A stretch of 27,761 nt of DNA from Nymphaea colorata (taxonomy: Eukaryota > Streptophyta > Magnoliopsida > Nymphaeales > Nymphaeaceae). Location of the stretch: assembly GCF_008831285.2 (NCBI RefSeq), contig NW_022204989.1, positions 1 through 27,761 on the forward strand, written 5' to 3'. Below, one piece after another: positions 17,904 to 27,678 of this stretch. A program made the position numbers and the translations under genes. Below the pieces are notes generated by a model that was not told the DNA's origin, made no database searches, and was given only the letters and a program-made list of their open reading frames with translations. Positions within the stretch are counted from its first letter, which is position 1. Every line of letters begins with the position of its first letter.

Positions 17904-18365
17904 CTATTTTGTAAAATTTTAGAAATTTTTGCAAAAACTTCATCCTTGGTTTTTAGTAAATAAATCCAAGTATTTTTTGAAAAAATCAATCAATGTAAGG
18001 TAATAACAAAAATTAAGTGTGAGTTCACTGGGGCTGGTCCCCACACGTCAGTATGCACTAGTTCAAACGGAGACAAAGCATTATTCAAAGATTAATAAAA
18101 TGGGAGTCTATAGATATTTTAGCATGCTTGCAAGTTTCACAAACATGTGACTTATAATTCAAATTTGGCAATAAAATATTCAGGGTGTGTCATGATGGAT
18201 GACCAAGTCTCTCATGCCAAAGCCCCCAAGCATGACTGATTTGGGTAGTCAAGGGGCATGCATTAATTTTAAACATAAAGTCATTTTCTTGAGTTTCCTA
18301 ACCAATCTTCCTCATCAAAATAGTGTCTTCAAATACAACATTATTGGAGGACAAAATAACGACAA
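17904..18365 (-). pseudogene. Copia integrase relic, minus strand
   Basis: Minus-strand reading gives FKINACPLTTQISHAWG, then LWHERLGHPS (18194-18223), a stop, then NYKSHVCETCKHAKIS, then HTDVWGPAPVNSHLIFVIT (about 18036), and after a frameshift KNTWIYLLKTKDE. This is the copia pre-integrase zinc module (HH...CC) followed by the start of the integrase core, with the first catalytic Asp in TDVWGP. Gag, protease, RT and LTRs are not visible. It belongs to a different subfamily from the element at 12061-16626 and points the other way. Confidence 0.85.
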
Positions 18366-19009
18366 TTTAAATATTTAACAATCTTTGAAACAGACAAGTT
18401 AATTGAGACAAGTTAGTCGGCTATCCAATGGTCAGGTGTTAGGGAGATGAGAGCATTACCAATGGGAGGTCTAACACTTGCTGATGCTGCAGTACCATGT
18501 TATAGAATGCTTGTTCCTTTTGCAAATTGCAATTGTGCTTTGGTATCCTTCGATGATGTCCTTTGCAATTGTGCTTTGTCATCTCCTCCTCTATTTTTTT
18601 CTTGGTGGAAGAAAGACATAGCAGAGGAAGAGAACTAGAAATCTGAAAATGGAAGAAGAGGAAGATGAAGGAATGCCAAACGAATTTAGGTCTGCCATTG
18701 CTTAAATCTGAAAATGGAAGGAGAAGGAAGACGAAGGAAGTGCTCTACAGGCTGGCAAGGTCCATGATTCCCGAACCACAAAGTTCTACATCACCAACAC
18801 TTCCTCTTCCTCACGTTTGTCTGATTTTTCATTGTATTATGTAAAAAGCTTGGATGCATGATTTCTTTTTTGAAATCCAAAATTTTATTTAGCCCATCCT
18901 AGTTTTGCGATCTGACCATTGACTAGAAGTACAACTTGTTCGTGCCATCATCCTTGCAGAAGTGGTGGTGCTGTTGCAACTTGCACGTCACCCACTCTGG
19001 GTGGGGGGA
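18366..19009. other. Gene-free stretch with short direct repeats
   Basis: No gene recognised. GCAATTGTGCTTT occurs at 18529 and 18565 (36-bp spacing), and AAATCTGAAAATGGAAG at 18639 and 18704 (65-bp spacing). The purine-rich part 18590-18740 encodes only low-complexity sequence. Confidence 0.5.
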
Positions 19010-19210
19010 TGTGAAAGGTTTCCCTAACAATAGCAAGAGTGAATGATCAAGTGGCACTAGCCACAAGTTGGCTCCGACCAATTAGATAGCCAGGGCTAGG
19101 TGTTGTTACTAGTCTTTTCAGCTATTTCCTTTCAAGTGGGCTTTCTTGATTTCTCCAAAAGGCTGCAGTTGAGGGTTTAAAACAAGTGATGCAAGAAGCA
19201 AAATCCAACA
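19010..19210. repeat. NLR-flank repeat R, copy 2
   Basis: Matches 4838-5034. It runs almost directly into flank repeat F4 at 19243, so the ~100-codon-equivalent NLR 5' end found between R and the flank in the first copy has been deleted here. Confidence 0.75.
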
Positions 19211-20078
19211 ATAACTCCAAAAATAAAAAATTGTTATTCCATCAGAAAAATAAACATTATAGGCTAAGTGCATTCATGGAGAGGTATGTAAGCGAATAGA
19301 ATTTGAAAATGAAGACAAAGTCAATTTTTTTTCTTTTCATTTTTGTCATACCTTTGTCCACTTGCGTGTGGTTCAGCCTACAATCTCAAGATGCCTCATA
19401 TTTTCTTTACCTCTTAAAATCCCAATCGAGTTATCAAGAACAAATTGATATTTGCCCCTTTGCTTTTTTTTCAGACGGTCATTCATTTTCTTAAGAAATT
19501 ATTTGTTTTAAATTTTTAATGTTGTCTCAGCACTAATTATTTTTCTCAACTTTAAAATGTTAAAAAAATCAAATACCATTAATTTAAAAAAATATGTCAG
19601 TGTTATAAGAGAAATTAGAATATAATGTACATGATGGGTATTATTGAATCTCTCAAATGAGAATGTAAGTCAAGTTGTTAAGTGATCAGTGAGTCCATAT
19701 GGTCTCTTATTCGTCTAATATGTAGTTTATGACTAGAATATTTCTTCTCCTTTTCTTCTTCTTACAACAGAATCTAACTAGATCAATCTAAATTTGATGC
19801 CACAAAGTAGAATAAATAAATTGCATTTGATGTCTGTTTGTAATAATCCTATACAAAATTGACCATTTGCAATTCATTATATCCTCACGTATGGAGAAAG
19901 CCCCAAGATGTGTAGCGTAGTCGGTCGAACCAATGAATGTTCACTGTTAGTTCCTTTATTATGAGTACTACTGCTAGAGACTGCAAAAGATAGACGTGTG
20001 ACACTTTAGTTGACATGTGTACTGCTCTCCACCGAGGACTGGGTTTGAAGAAAAAAGAAAGGGGCTTCGGCCTCTTAA

Positions 20079-20580
20079 GGGTATTCATATAAACTAAAGC
20101 AAAAAACACAGTTGTGAAATGAATTTAATCCAAACCATCAATCAGTTAAGAAAACATGGTGGCAAGAGCATCATTTTCATTATGATAGGCCAAGGGTATT
20201 CGTATAAACTAAAGAAAAAAAAGGCAGTTGTGATATGAATTTAATCCATAATATCCACCAGTAAAAGAGATAAAGTGACGAGAACATCATTTTCTTTACG
20301 ATAGACAAAGGGTGTTTGCAAAAACTAAAGCAAAAAAAGACAGTTATGAAATGAATTTAATCCGAAGCATCCAGCAGTCAAAAAGACAGTGATAAGAGAA
20401 TAATTTTATTTACGATAGACCCAAAAGAATGGCTGCAAGGTGCTTGAACTGGCATTAAACACTACGAGATTGTATTGCTCGTTCATTGAGGAAGAAGCCC
20501 CTTTAACCCTTCCCATAAACTAAAGAAAAAAAAAGCAGTTGTGATATGAATTTAATCCATAATATCCTCCAGTAAAAGAT
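20079..20580. repeat. 115-bp minisatellite, first block of copy B
   Basis: Units start at 20079, 20194 and 20310, followed by the AGAATGGCTGCAAGGTGCTTGAA ... GAAGAAGCCCCTTTAAC-type tail, then a partial unit 20514-20580 that stops abruptly at AGTAAAAGA. Confidence 0.85.
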
Positions 20581-20894
20581 TTGATGCTTATCCCCTACAG
20601 GCTACTCTATCGCCCATAGAAAGTGGCCAATTCCAGAATCGGGCAAGATTGGGCATACGCTGAAGGAACACATCGTTGGTGAATCACACCCCCTTTAATT
20701 CGATGTTTATATGTTTGGATTTGAATATGAATGAAAGAAAATTTCATATCATATTCAAATTTAATTTTTCAATTCCAATTCAAGTCCGATTCAAATTCTG
20801 GTTTCATTTTTACATCTAAATCCAAATCCGACTTTTAAATACAAAACTAAGATCAGAACCACATTACGATATATATATACATATATATATTATG

Positions 20895-20972
<78 letters not shown>

Positions 20973-21686
20973 CTATCTTTAATTCAAAAAATATGGATAT
21001 TATTTATAAGATATTTACTTGAATTGAATATAGGAATCTCAATTAGATGGAATATTTGTTAAAAGCTAAGTTGGAATGTGGTAAAACGCAGACACATATG
21101 CTTAGTGGGTGCAACGGGTTCAGACGGTAAGTGCAAATGCAAATTTAAATTTGATTTTTTTTTATATATCTGATCGATTTAAGTGCTTGGATAACTGACT
21201 TAAATTTGCCCTTTTATCGAATCACCAAGCTTTGGAATTGCTGAATCACAAACAGGAAGTCAGAACTTTTGAAATTGCTAGTTCAAAGCCTACCATGCTC
21301 CAGCCTGTCAACATGCACGAAGTGGGCATCAATGAGCTAGGCAGTCCTTGAGTGGAAGACACTTAGAACATTTAAGTGGTAGAGGTAGTACAATGAGGTA
21401 TTTTAGCTTTATAGCCGAAATGATTTTGATTCAATGATGTTGATGGGTGCACTCAAAAACTCCCACTCACTCTAAAAATAACAATCTGTTCATCATGGAG
21501 GGCCAACCCATTTGAAAATGGAGAATCAAATCTACCTGTCCATTAAAGAAAGGAGAAAAGAAAACGAAAAAAGGACACCATGCACATTGTTGCCCTTCTA
21601 CCTTTTCCTTTTTTTAAGGAAACTAGACATCATGGCTCTTTGGTAGCCAACTCTTCAAGGAAGGAATCAACAGGCTCAATCTAAGA
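20581..21686. other. Interruption of the minisatellite, contains long TA tract
   Basis: About 1.1 kb absent from copy A and breaking the repeat array. It contains AT-rich DNA with words such as AATTCCAATTCAAGTCCGATTC and a (TA)n tract at 20868-20971. No gene and no clear terminal repeats or target duplication were found; the flanking monomers break at different internal positions, so it is not a simple insertion. Confidence 0.55.
20868..20971. repeat. (TA)n microsatellite
   Basis: Roughly 100 bp of TA units with a few C interruptions at the start (GATATATATATACATATATA repeated twice). Confidence 0.95.
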
Positions 21687-22394
21687 GGTGGCAAGAGCAT
21701 CATTTAATTAGGATAGACCAAGGCTATTCGTATAAACTAAAGCAAAAAAAAAGGCAGTTATGATATGAATTTAATCCATAATATCCACCTGTAATAGACA
21801 CAGTGACGAGAACATCATTTTGTTTACCATAGCCAAAGGGTATTCGTACAAACTAGAGCAAAAAAAAGACAGTTATGGAATGAATTTAATCCAAAGCATC
21901 CAGCAGTCAAAAAGACGGTGATAAGAGAATAATTTTATTTACAACAGACCCAAAAGAATGGCTGCAAGATGCTTGAACTGGCTTTAAGCACTAAAAGATT
22001 GCATTGCTCATTCATTGAGGAAGAAGCCCCTTTAACACTTCTTTCTCAGCATCATTTTCATTAGGATAGGCCAAGGGTACTTGTATAAACTAAAGCAAAA
22101 AAAGGCAGTTGTGATATGAATCTAATCCATAATATCCACCAATAAAAGAGACAAAGTGACGAGAACATCATTTTTTTTACCATAGACAAAGGGTATTCGT
22201 ACAAACTAAAGCAAAAAAAAGGACAGTTATGAAATTAATTTAATCCAAAGCATCCAGCAGTCAAAAAGACAGTGATAAGAGAATAATTTTATTTATGATA
22301 GACCCAAAAGAATGGCTGCAAGGTGCTTGAACTGGCTTTAAACACCAAAAGATTGCATTACTCATTCACTGAGGAAGCCCCTTTAACACTTCTC

Positions 22395-22395
<1 letters not shown>
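21687..22395. repeat. Higher-order repeat: two ~352-bp units
   Basis: Each unit starts at GCATCATTT (21697 and 22049) and contains two 115-bp-type monomers plus a tail (AGAATGGCTGCAAG, CACTAAAAGATTGCATT, CATTCA-TGAGGAAG, CCCCTTTAACACTTCT). The two units are closely similar to each other, so they arose by tandem duplication of a compound unit. Copy A has this compound unit once. Confidence 0.88.

Positions 22396-22442
<47 letters not shown>
22396..22442. repeat. (GT)n microsatellite
   Basis: About 23 uninterrupted GT units, positionally equivalent to 10387-10430 of copy A. Confidence 0.95.
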
Positions 22443-22444
<2 letters not shown>

Positions 22445-23628
22445 CATTACATATGGTAACTTCAACTGATTTGGTGACATAGCCTCCTTTTATTGCTGGA
22501 ACATTGCCTAATTTCCATTTTTTGTTTGTGTATGCACTCAGCTTAACAACAAATGCATGCCGTGAAGCAGCAACTGCAGTACTTTCTATCTATTTCTTCA
22601 AACTTCAATCTTCCATCTGACATTTCCTAGTTCCTGTTTTTCATGCTTTACTCTGTATGTATCAATATGCATGCATGCATGCATGCATCTGTGTATGTGT
22701 GTGTGAGAGAAAGAGAGAGAGAGAGACAGAGCGAGAGTAAAAAACAGGACAGTTGAGTGACAAAAAAGGAGCCCACCCATGAGGAATGAGATTACTTCAC
22801 CAAAGAGATATTGCCTCAGGGGCCCCAACCACCAAGAAGTTCTGGCTGGATGACATGGACCCTGCACGCTTTTGCATATGGCTGCCATGTTACTCTTTGC
22901 CAAACACTTTTCATGTTGACATGACACCCCTCAATTTTTTTCCCCTCTATGTATCTTAAACTTGTTTTATAGTCAACGTTAATGGCACAGCAAGGTTTAA
23001 ATCCCAAGACAATAATAGATGGTAAATTTTCACTTTCTATGTCTAGCTGAAAACAACAAATCCTTTATCTCATTTCCCCACATTAATTTTGAAGTTCTTC
23101 AACTCCAGACATTTTGAGCCCACAATGCCAGCTAGCCAAACAAGTTCTGCAACATCAGCCACAGGCATCATATCTCATATAAATGGAAAATTCAAGGCCA
23201 AGATGTCAATAGACATGCATGATTGCGTATACACATCCAACATGTCTGTTTCAACACCACCAAACCTTGGATTAAAACTTACATCACCAAGAGTCTACCC
23301 GTTGAACATGTGTAAATAGTTGGTTATCAACGTGACTGCCCACTTTTTTTAATTTCCCTCACATGATGTCTTTATCTTCATGATCTTCAATGCGTCCATG
23401 ATCTGCATGTTGTAAGCTTGGGACAAAGAATATAGAAGTCAGCATCCCGTGAAGTCTGATGTGCTTGAGAGTCTAGAGTAAACATTTCTTTAGGAGTAAC
23501 AAACCTTAATACACATTACCGTTAGTTGGTTGAATCAGTTCATGTGATTGAACCGCATTCCCATTGTGTTATCAACTTATATTCTAACAATTGAACACAT
23601 GTTGTGCCACTTTATTACACACAGGCAC

Positions 23629-23630
<2 letters not shown>
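22443..23630. other. Gene-free duplicated spacer, copy B
   Basis: Collinear with 10431-11262. Contains a GCATGCATGCATGCATGC / TGTG / GAGA tract (22668-22735) and two blocks missing from A: about 70 bp near 22832-22908 and about 230 bp near 23100-23450. The second block has a plus-strand open frame of 76 codons (23089-23319) with no recognised similarity and no counterpart in copy A, so I do not call it a gene. Confidence 0.5.

Positions 23631-23707
<77 letters not shown>
23631..23707. repeat. (TA)n microsatellite
   Basis: About 38 perfect TA units, expanded from the short AC/TA tract at 11262-11290 of copy A. The protein-like open frame across it (Ile-Tyr repeats) is an artefact. Confidence 0.97.
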
Positions 23708-23709
<2 letters not shown>

Positions 23710-24124
23710 CAAACTGTCATAAAATATGAGAAATAGTAACTAGCATTGTGGTCAAATGGCTGTCCATCCATTAGCAATAATTTTCTTGACCAAGAGTAGT
23801 ACACCTAATTAAAGATACAACAGACAGTTCTTGATTGATATTCAAATTTGGGCATCCTGAATAGGGGACAGACAAATTTTTACATCTTAAAGGACTCACA
23901 TCACTGCACACCCGATATCAGTTTAACAACAGTTAATTTCCCATGTGCCACATGCCCAATTCTACCTGAAAAATTGGAATAAATGGTCACACAGTTTGTG
24001 TGCATACCTCAGGTGGGAACATTAAAAATTCTTTTACAGTTATAAACAAAGTAAATAATCACCTTTTTCACCCAAAGTAAATCTTCCCTCCTTTTAGATT
24101 CTCTCTTATTTAACTTGGGTATCT

Positions 24125-24311
24125 TTGTTACTGCAAATACATGAAAAGAAAAAAGATTTATCTGAAGAAGAGGAAGGAACTGCAACTAAACAGAAAGATG
24201 CAGATCTGAAACGGGTGCAGTTGGTAAATCCTTTTCAGGGAGGGTGCATGCACTGCTCTTCAGGGAGCTGTGGTTATAGCATTCCTGCCTACTGGGGTTC
24301 AAGCAAGGTAA
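24125..24311 (+). pseudogene. Conserved exon-like segment, copy B
   Basis: The counterpart of 11727-11912. It reads LLQIHEKKKDLSEEEEGTA then KQKDADLKRVQLVNPF; here a 5-bp deletion relative to copy A shifts the frame, after which the original frame would give REG-CTALQG-VVIA. GCAAG|GTAAAC is retained at about 24308. Conservation of the amino-acid reading in the first half, against several silent or conservative changes, suggests it was coding in the ancestor. Confidence 0.33.
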
Positions 24312-24529
24312 ACACCGTGGCTGTTAGGGGAGCATTATAGAATATGAAAAATTTATACTGACACCACCAACAGCAGATGCCGAAATCATGCTCCTCTTTT
24401 GCTAGATTCACACCAAACGTGAATCTAAGCTGATGAAAACCGTGTCCTTCTTGTTTTGCATGGTTCACAATATAATCCTCTGCTACGTTCATCCACGTCG
24501 ACAGCCTTCACGAGAAAACAGATTGCATG

Positions 24530-24851
24530 TCAGGAACAGATGAAGTCAAGATGGTCCATTAACTCCTGCCGCAGATCAAGTGCAGAACAGCTGTCAATTG
24601 TCAACAATTCAAGCTTGAAGAGGCAGGCGATCTGTTTCTTTGCATCCGTGGGACATTCTGTAGCTACTGCATCATTTTGTTGGAGAGTAATGTTATTGAT
24701 TTCTGCCAAGGACTTGAGATTGGGGATGTCAGAAAGGCATAGGTATCTTAATTTCGGGGGCCATTTCCAGTAGCCTCCCAAGATGATGTCCCCGGTGAAA
24801 CCTTCCAGTAGCAATTCCTCCAGTTGGGAGAGACACCACACCCACTGGAAA
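24530..24851 (-). pseudogene. NLR LRR-tail fragment NLR-3 (copy B)
   Basis: The best-preserved LRR tail: QWVWCLSQLEELLLEGFTGD, GGYWKWPPKLRYLCLSDIPN, LKSLAEINNITLQQNDAVA, LFKLELLTIDSCSALDL, ending ELMDHLDFICS with TGA at 24530. It is free of internal stops over its ~105 codons, but lacks CC, NB-ARC and the earlier LRRs, with the same left break as NLR-2. Confidence 0.88.
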
Positions 24852-25282
24852 TGGATTGGATTTATATCAGCTTGAAAATGGATTCAACATGCATATTCTT
24901 GAATTATGACAAGTAGAAACATATCCATTCGCTGTAACAGCTTTATGCGGGTTAGGCCCCTTACCTTCATTCAAACAAGATCACCTATACAGGGAAAGGT
25001 TAGCTTTATATAAATGCTAATTTTGACAATCAGAAAAACAAAGGGTTGACTAAACCCTCCAGATGAGCAAAAAAGAGAAAACCAACTATGAGCAGCTGTT
25101 GGTCTTCACAAGATAAATTTCCCCTCTCCTTTAGATGGGCATTATGAACACACTAAAATCGACCATAGAGTTCCCTTTTTCCGCCTTCACCCTGTACTCA
25201 AAACCTTCTAAAAATCTGCTGCAAACAGCCCATGCAGCTCTGATGCGTTCTGCCATCTTGATATTGGTAACATCAATAAAAA

Positions 25283-26238
25283 TAAGTTTTACATGCCTTC
25301 ACTGATGCCGACTGGGCAGGTTGTGCACATGATAGTGATAACACATCTAATGCACCAGCTCATGGTAACGTCCCCAAATCAGTAATCAACAATCTTAACG
25401 TCACCAAATCAGAAATCAGCAATATTAAAGGGGAACGAATCAGGCAAGAAGATAACGCACCACCAGCCAGTGCCGACGTCTCAGATCATGGTAACATAGC
25501 AGCTCATCATTCCATAAAATCAGGTGCCACAAATATTGCAGGGATACAAATCGGGCACAAGAGAAAAATGGATCTTGATAAAAATGAGAGATTTAAGGAT
25601 GGCGTTGAACAAAAGGAGAGAATCAAGGCGAAAGGCTGTAATCCGATTGAAAAAGGTTGACTGAATTCAAATTTGAATTCATCCAAACTATGTATAAAAT
25701 CGTATTGAGTAAGGGAACCAGATCATCAAAGAATTGATGACTGAGTCATGGAGTAGGATTTTTCCAAACCACGTTAATTTTTGAGTCATCTTTTTCCCCT
25801 TTCTTCTTTTTTCAGATTGAAAGTCAAATTCAGGTTGCGTTGTTTTCCTTGGAGAAAATATGGTGTCATGGCCATCATGCAAACAAAAATCTGTAGCTCT
25901 TTCTAGCACAGAAACAGAGTACAGGGCACGGGTCGAAGGAACAGTTGAATTACTGTGGCTGCAATCATTGATTAAGGAACTTGGTTTCTCATTGCAACAG
26001 GCTCCAAATTTTTGGTGCGACAACAAAGGAGCACTTAGTGCTGCACTCCAGGACAAAACATATAAAGATCAGTTTTCATTTTGTAAGAGACTGTCAGTGG
26101 AGGTGACGTCCAAATACAGTTCATTCGATCCTAAGAACACCAAGCTGATTGGCTTACAAAGCCATCAAGTATTTTATCTTTTGTAAAGTGCCGAGACACT
26201 CTATGTGTAGCAGAACCAACGCACAGATTGTGCGGGTG
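25283..26238 (+). pseudogene. Copia RNase H fragment interrupted by a solo LTR
   Basis: The first part reads LHAFTDADWAGCAHD (25283-25335), the RNase H start. After the inserted LTR it resumes with KSNSG..VVFLGENMVSW, then CKQKSVALSSTETEYRA, VEGTVELLWLQSLIKELGF and APNFWCDNKGAL. The C-terminal part is garbled by small deletions (YKDQFSFCKRLSVEV... corresponds to the usual H-IELD-HF-RE-V region). The frame is continuous across the insertion if the LTR and one target copy are ignored, which supports the boundaries. Nothing of Gag, protease, integrase or RT is left; the left end joins the duplication boundary at about 25240. Confidence 0.88.
25336..25814. mobile_element. Solo LTR (479 bp) nested in copia RNase H
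   Basis: Starts TGATAACACATC and ends CTTCTTTTTTCA, flanked by GATAG (25331-25335) and GATTG (25815-25819), a 5-bp target duplication with one mismatch. Removal restores the conserved order of RNase H residues. It contains ATGTATAAAAT and AAGGGAACC, in the same order as in the LTRs at 12061 and 16203, so the two LTR types may be distant relatives. The lack of any internal region indicates LTR-LTR recombination. Confidence 0.75.
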
Positions 26239-26462
26239 TGTTAAGGAAGGTACTAAGGATGGTCCAGAACTTAACATCCAACTTAGAATTCTGTTCTTTT
26301 GCATATTCTCTCCTATCAGTGAATGTAATTGTGTTAGTGCTTCATGTACATTAGTTATCGTAACTGTGTAACTATTCCTGTACTGCTATCTGTATGAATG
26401 CAAGAGACTAGCCACAAGTGTAACCAGTAAAACAGTTTTTCATTTCTCTCGCAGTTATACCA
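26239..26462 (+). repeat. Probable 3' LTR of the interrupted copia fragment
   Basis: After the RNase H remnant comes a purine-rich GCGGGTG and then TGTTAAGGAAGG, the usual form of a polypurine tract and LTR start. The LTR would end at ...GCAGTTATACCA (26462), 224 bp in all. No second LTR is present for comparison, so the right edge is inferred from the CA end and from the NLR similarity that begins about 50 bp further on. Confidence 0.55.
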
Positions 26463-26511
26463 TGCTTCTCCTTCGGCAATTGTTCTTTTACTGTTTTTCT
26501 AGTTCCCCTTC

Positions 26512-27100
26512 TTCAGTTTCTTCAATCAAGCACCGATTTATCAAATCATCAATCCATTGGTCTGCTGTCACTTCCACAACTCCTTTCTTTTGGTCAAGCA
26601 ATCCATGTCCCACCCATTGCATGACCAACTCAGGCCTTCCTGTCACTTAATCCTTTCGATAAATGCAGCAATATACAAAACAGTTCTTCAAATAATGTGG
26701 CAAGTCATCGTAGCTCAGGATGAGACCAAGAAGAATGCTACCAGCGTACTGCATATTTCAGACGATGATCATGAGGCAGGCGTCTTCGATTCCTAGATCT
26801 TATACTTATCAATGCTTTCCCAAACAGCTTTTGTCATTTTTTTTGTACGCATTAAGACCCTACTGTCTGGACCACAAGTGGCAAACCACCACAATTGTCC
26901 ACTATCCTCTCCCCTGTACCTTTCAAATTGTGACTCACCAATTCATTTTCTTCTTTTGATGCCACATCCAGAAACAAGCTCCAGCTTTCTTCGGAAATCA
27001 TTTCTGGTATTTTATACATTTTAGCACCAATCCCTTGGGAGGCTTCTACCTTTCTACTAGTGATCAAAATCTTTATTTCCTTTGAAACCACCGCAGGATT
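26512..27100 (-). pseudogene. NLR pseudogene NLR-4 (NB-ARC C-terminal half)
   Basis: On the minus strand from 27100: NPAVVSKEIKILITSRK (RNBS-B-like, 27050-27073), MISEESWSLFLDVASKEE (RNBS-C), CGGLPLVVQTVGS (GLPL, 26876-26887), then, after frameshifts, LILSYDDLPHYLKNCFVYCC (RNBS-D), a stop, MQWVGHGLLDQKKGVVEVTA and DQWIDDLINRCLIEET. It aligns closely with NLR-1 8215-8730. P-loop and kinase-2 are missing on one side, and MHD and LRR on the other, where the copia LTR lies. It retains RNBS-B, which NLR-1 has lost. Confidence 0.9.
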
Positions 27101-27636
27101 CCTTTGCTTTCTGGTAATATACTAAAACTGCTGTCTGAAAACAATTATTGGACATGGATTGAATTTCATGACCCTCATTTTCTGATAAATTCAGAACAAT
27201 GAAAACTGCTAATTTTAAATTCTCATGTACCCAGTCTCTGTTTATTTTCGTACCTATAAATTTGTAGCATTCGAGTTTGAAGAAGTTTTATATTTAAAAA
27301 ACTCAGCTGAAAACTGGGTTATTCAATTGGGCTGTAGCAACAGCCATAACAGTAGAGTGCTCCATGGATTTGGTTCTCCAAGATGTAGTTGTACGATTGC
27401 AATTTCGTGTCTACATAGAACCATTGATTTAATTTAAGTTAAGAAGTTTGTTTTAAAACATAAATTCACATGTTTTATTGTCACATCCTACAAGTCTACT
27501 TCTTTTGAATTTAGAAAAAAAAACGTATGTTATAAGAATATATATATATATATATATATATATAGATCGAGATAGAGGGAGAGAGAAAGAGGAGGTGAAA
27601 TCTTCTGGCCATCTTGCCCTTTGTCCTATCATGGCC

Positions 27637-27678
<42 letters not shown>

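Larger units (their letters stand above)
19243..25237. repeat. Segmental duplication, copy B
   Basis: Collinear with copy A (9078-17627). It lacks the copia insertion and the 33-bp duplication, but has extra ~350-bp repeat units, a 1.1-kb interruption at 20581-21686, a long TA tract at 23631 and about 230 bp of extra DNA near 23100-23450. The first ~680 bp are flank repeat F4. Similarity ends at 'aaacagccca' (25237), after which a copia fragment begins. Confidence 0.9.

Noticed and set aside
9921-22395. CRISPR-like regular repeats
   Set aside because: The 115-bp units are adjacent to each other with no variable spacers and are found in plant nuclear DNA.
23548-23736. Open frame of alternating Ile and Tyr
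   Set aside because: Translation of a (TA)n tract.
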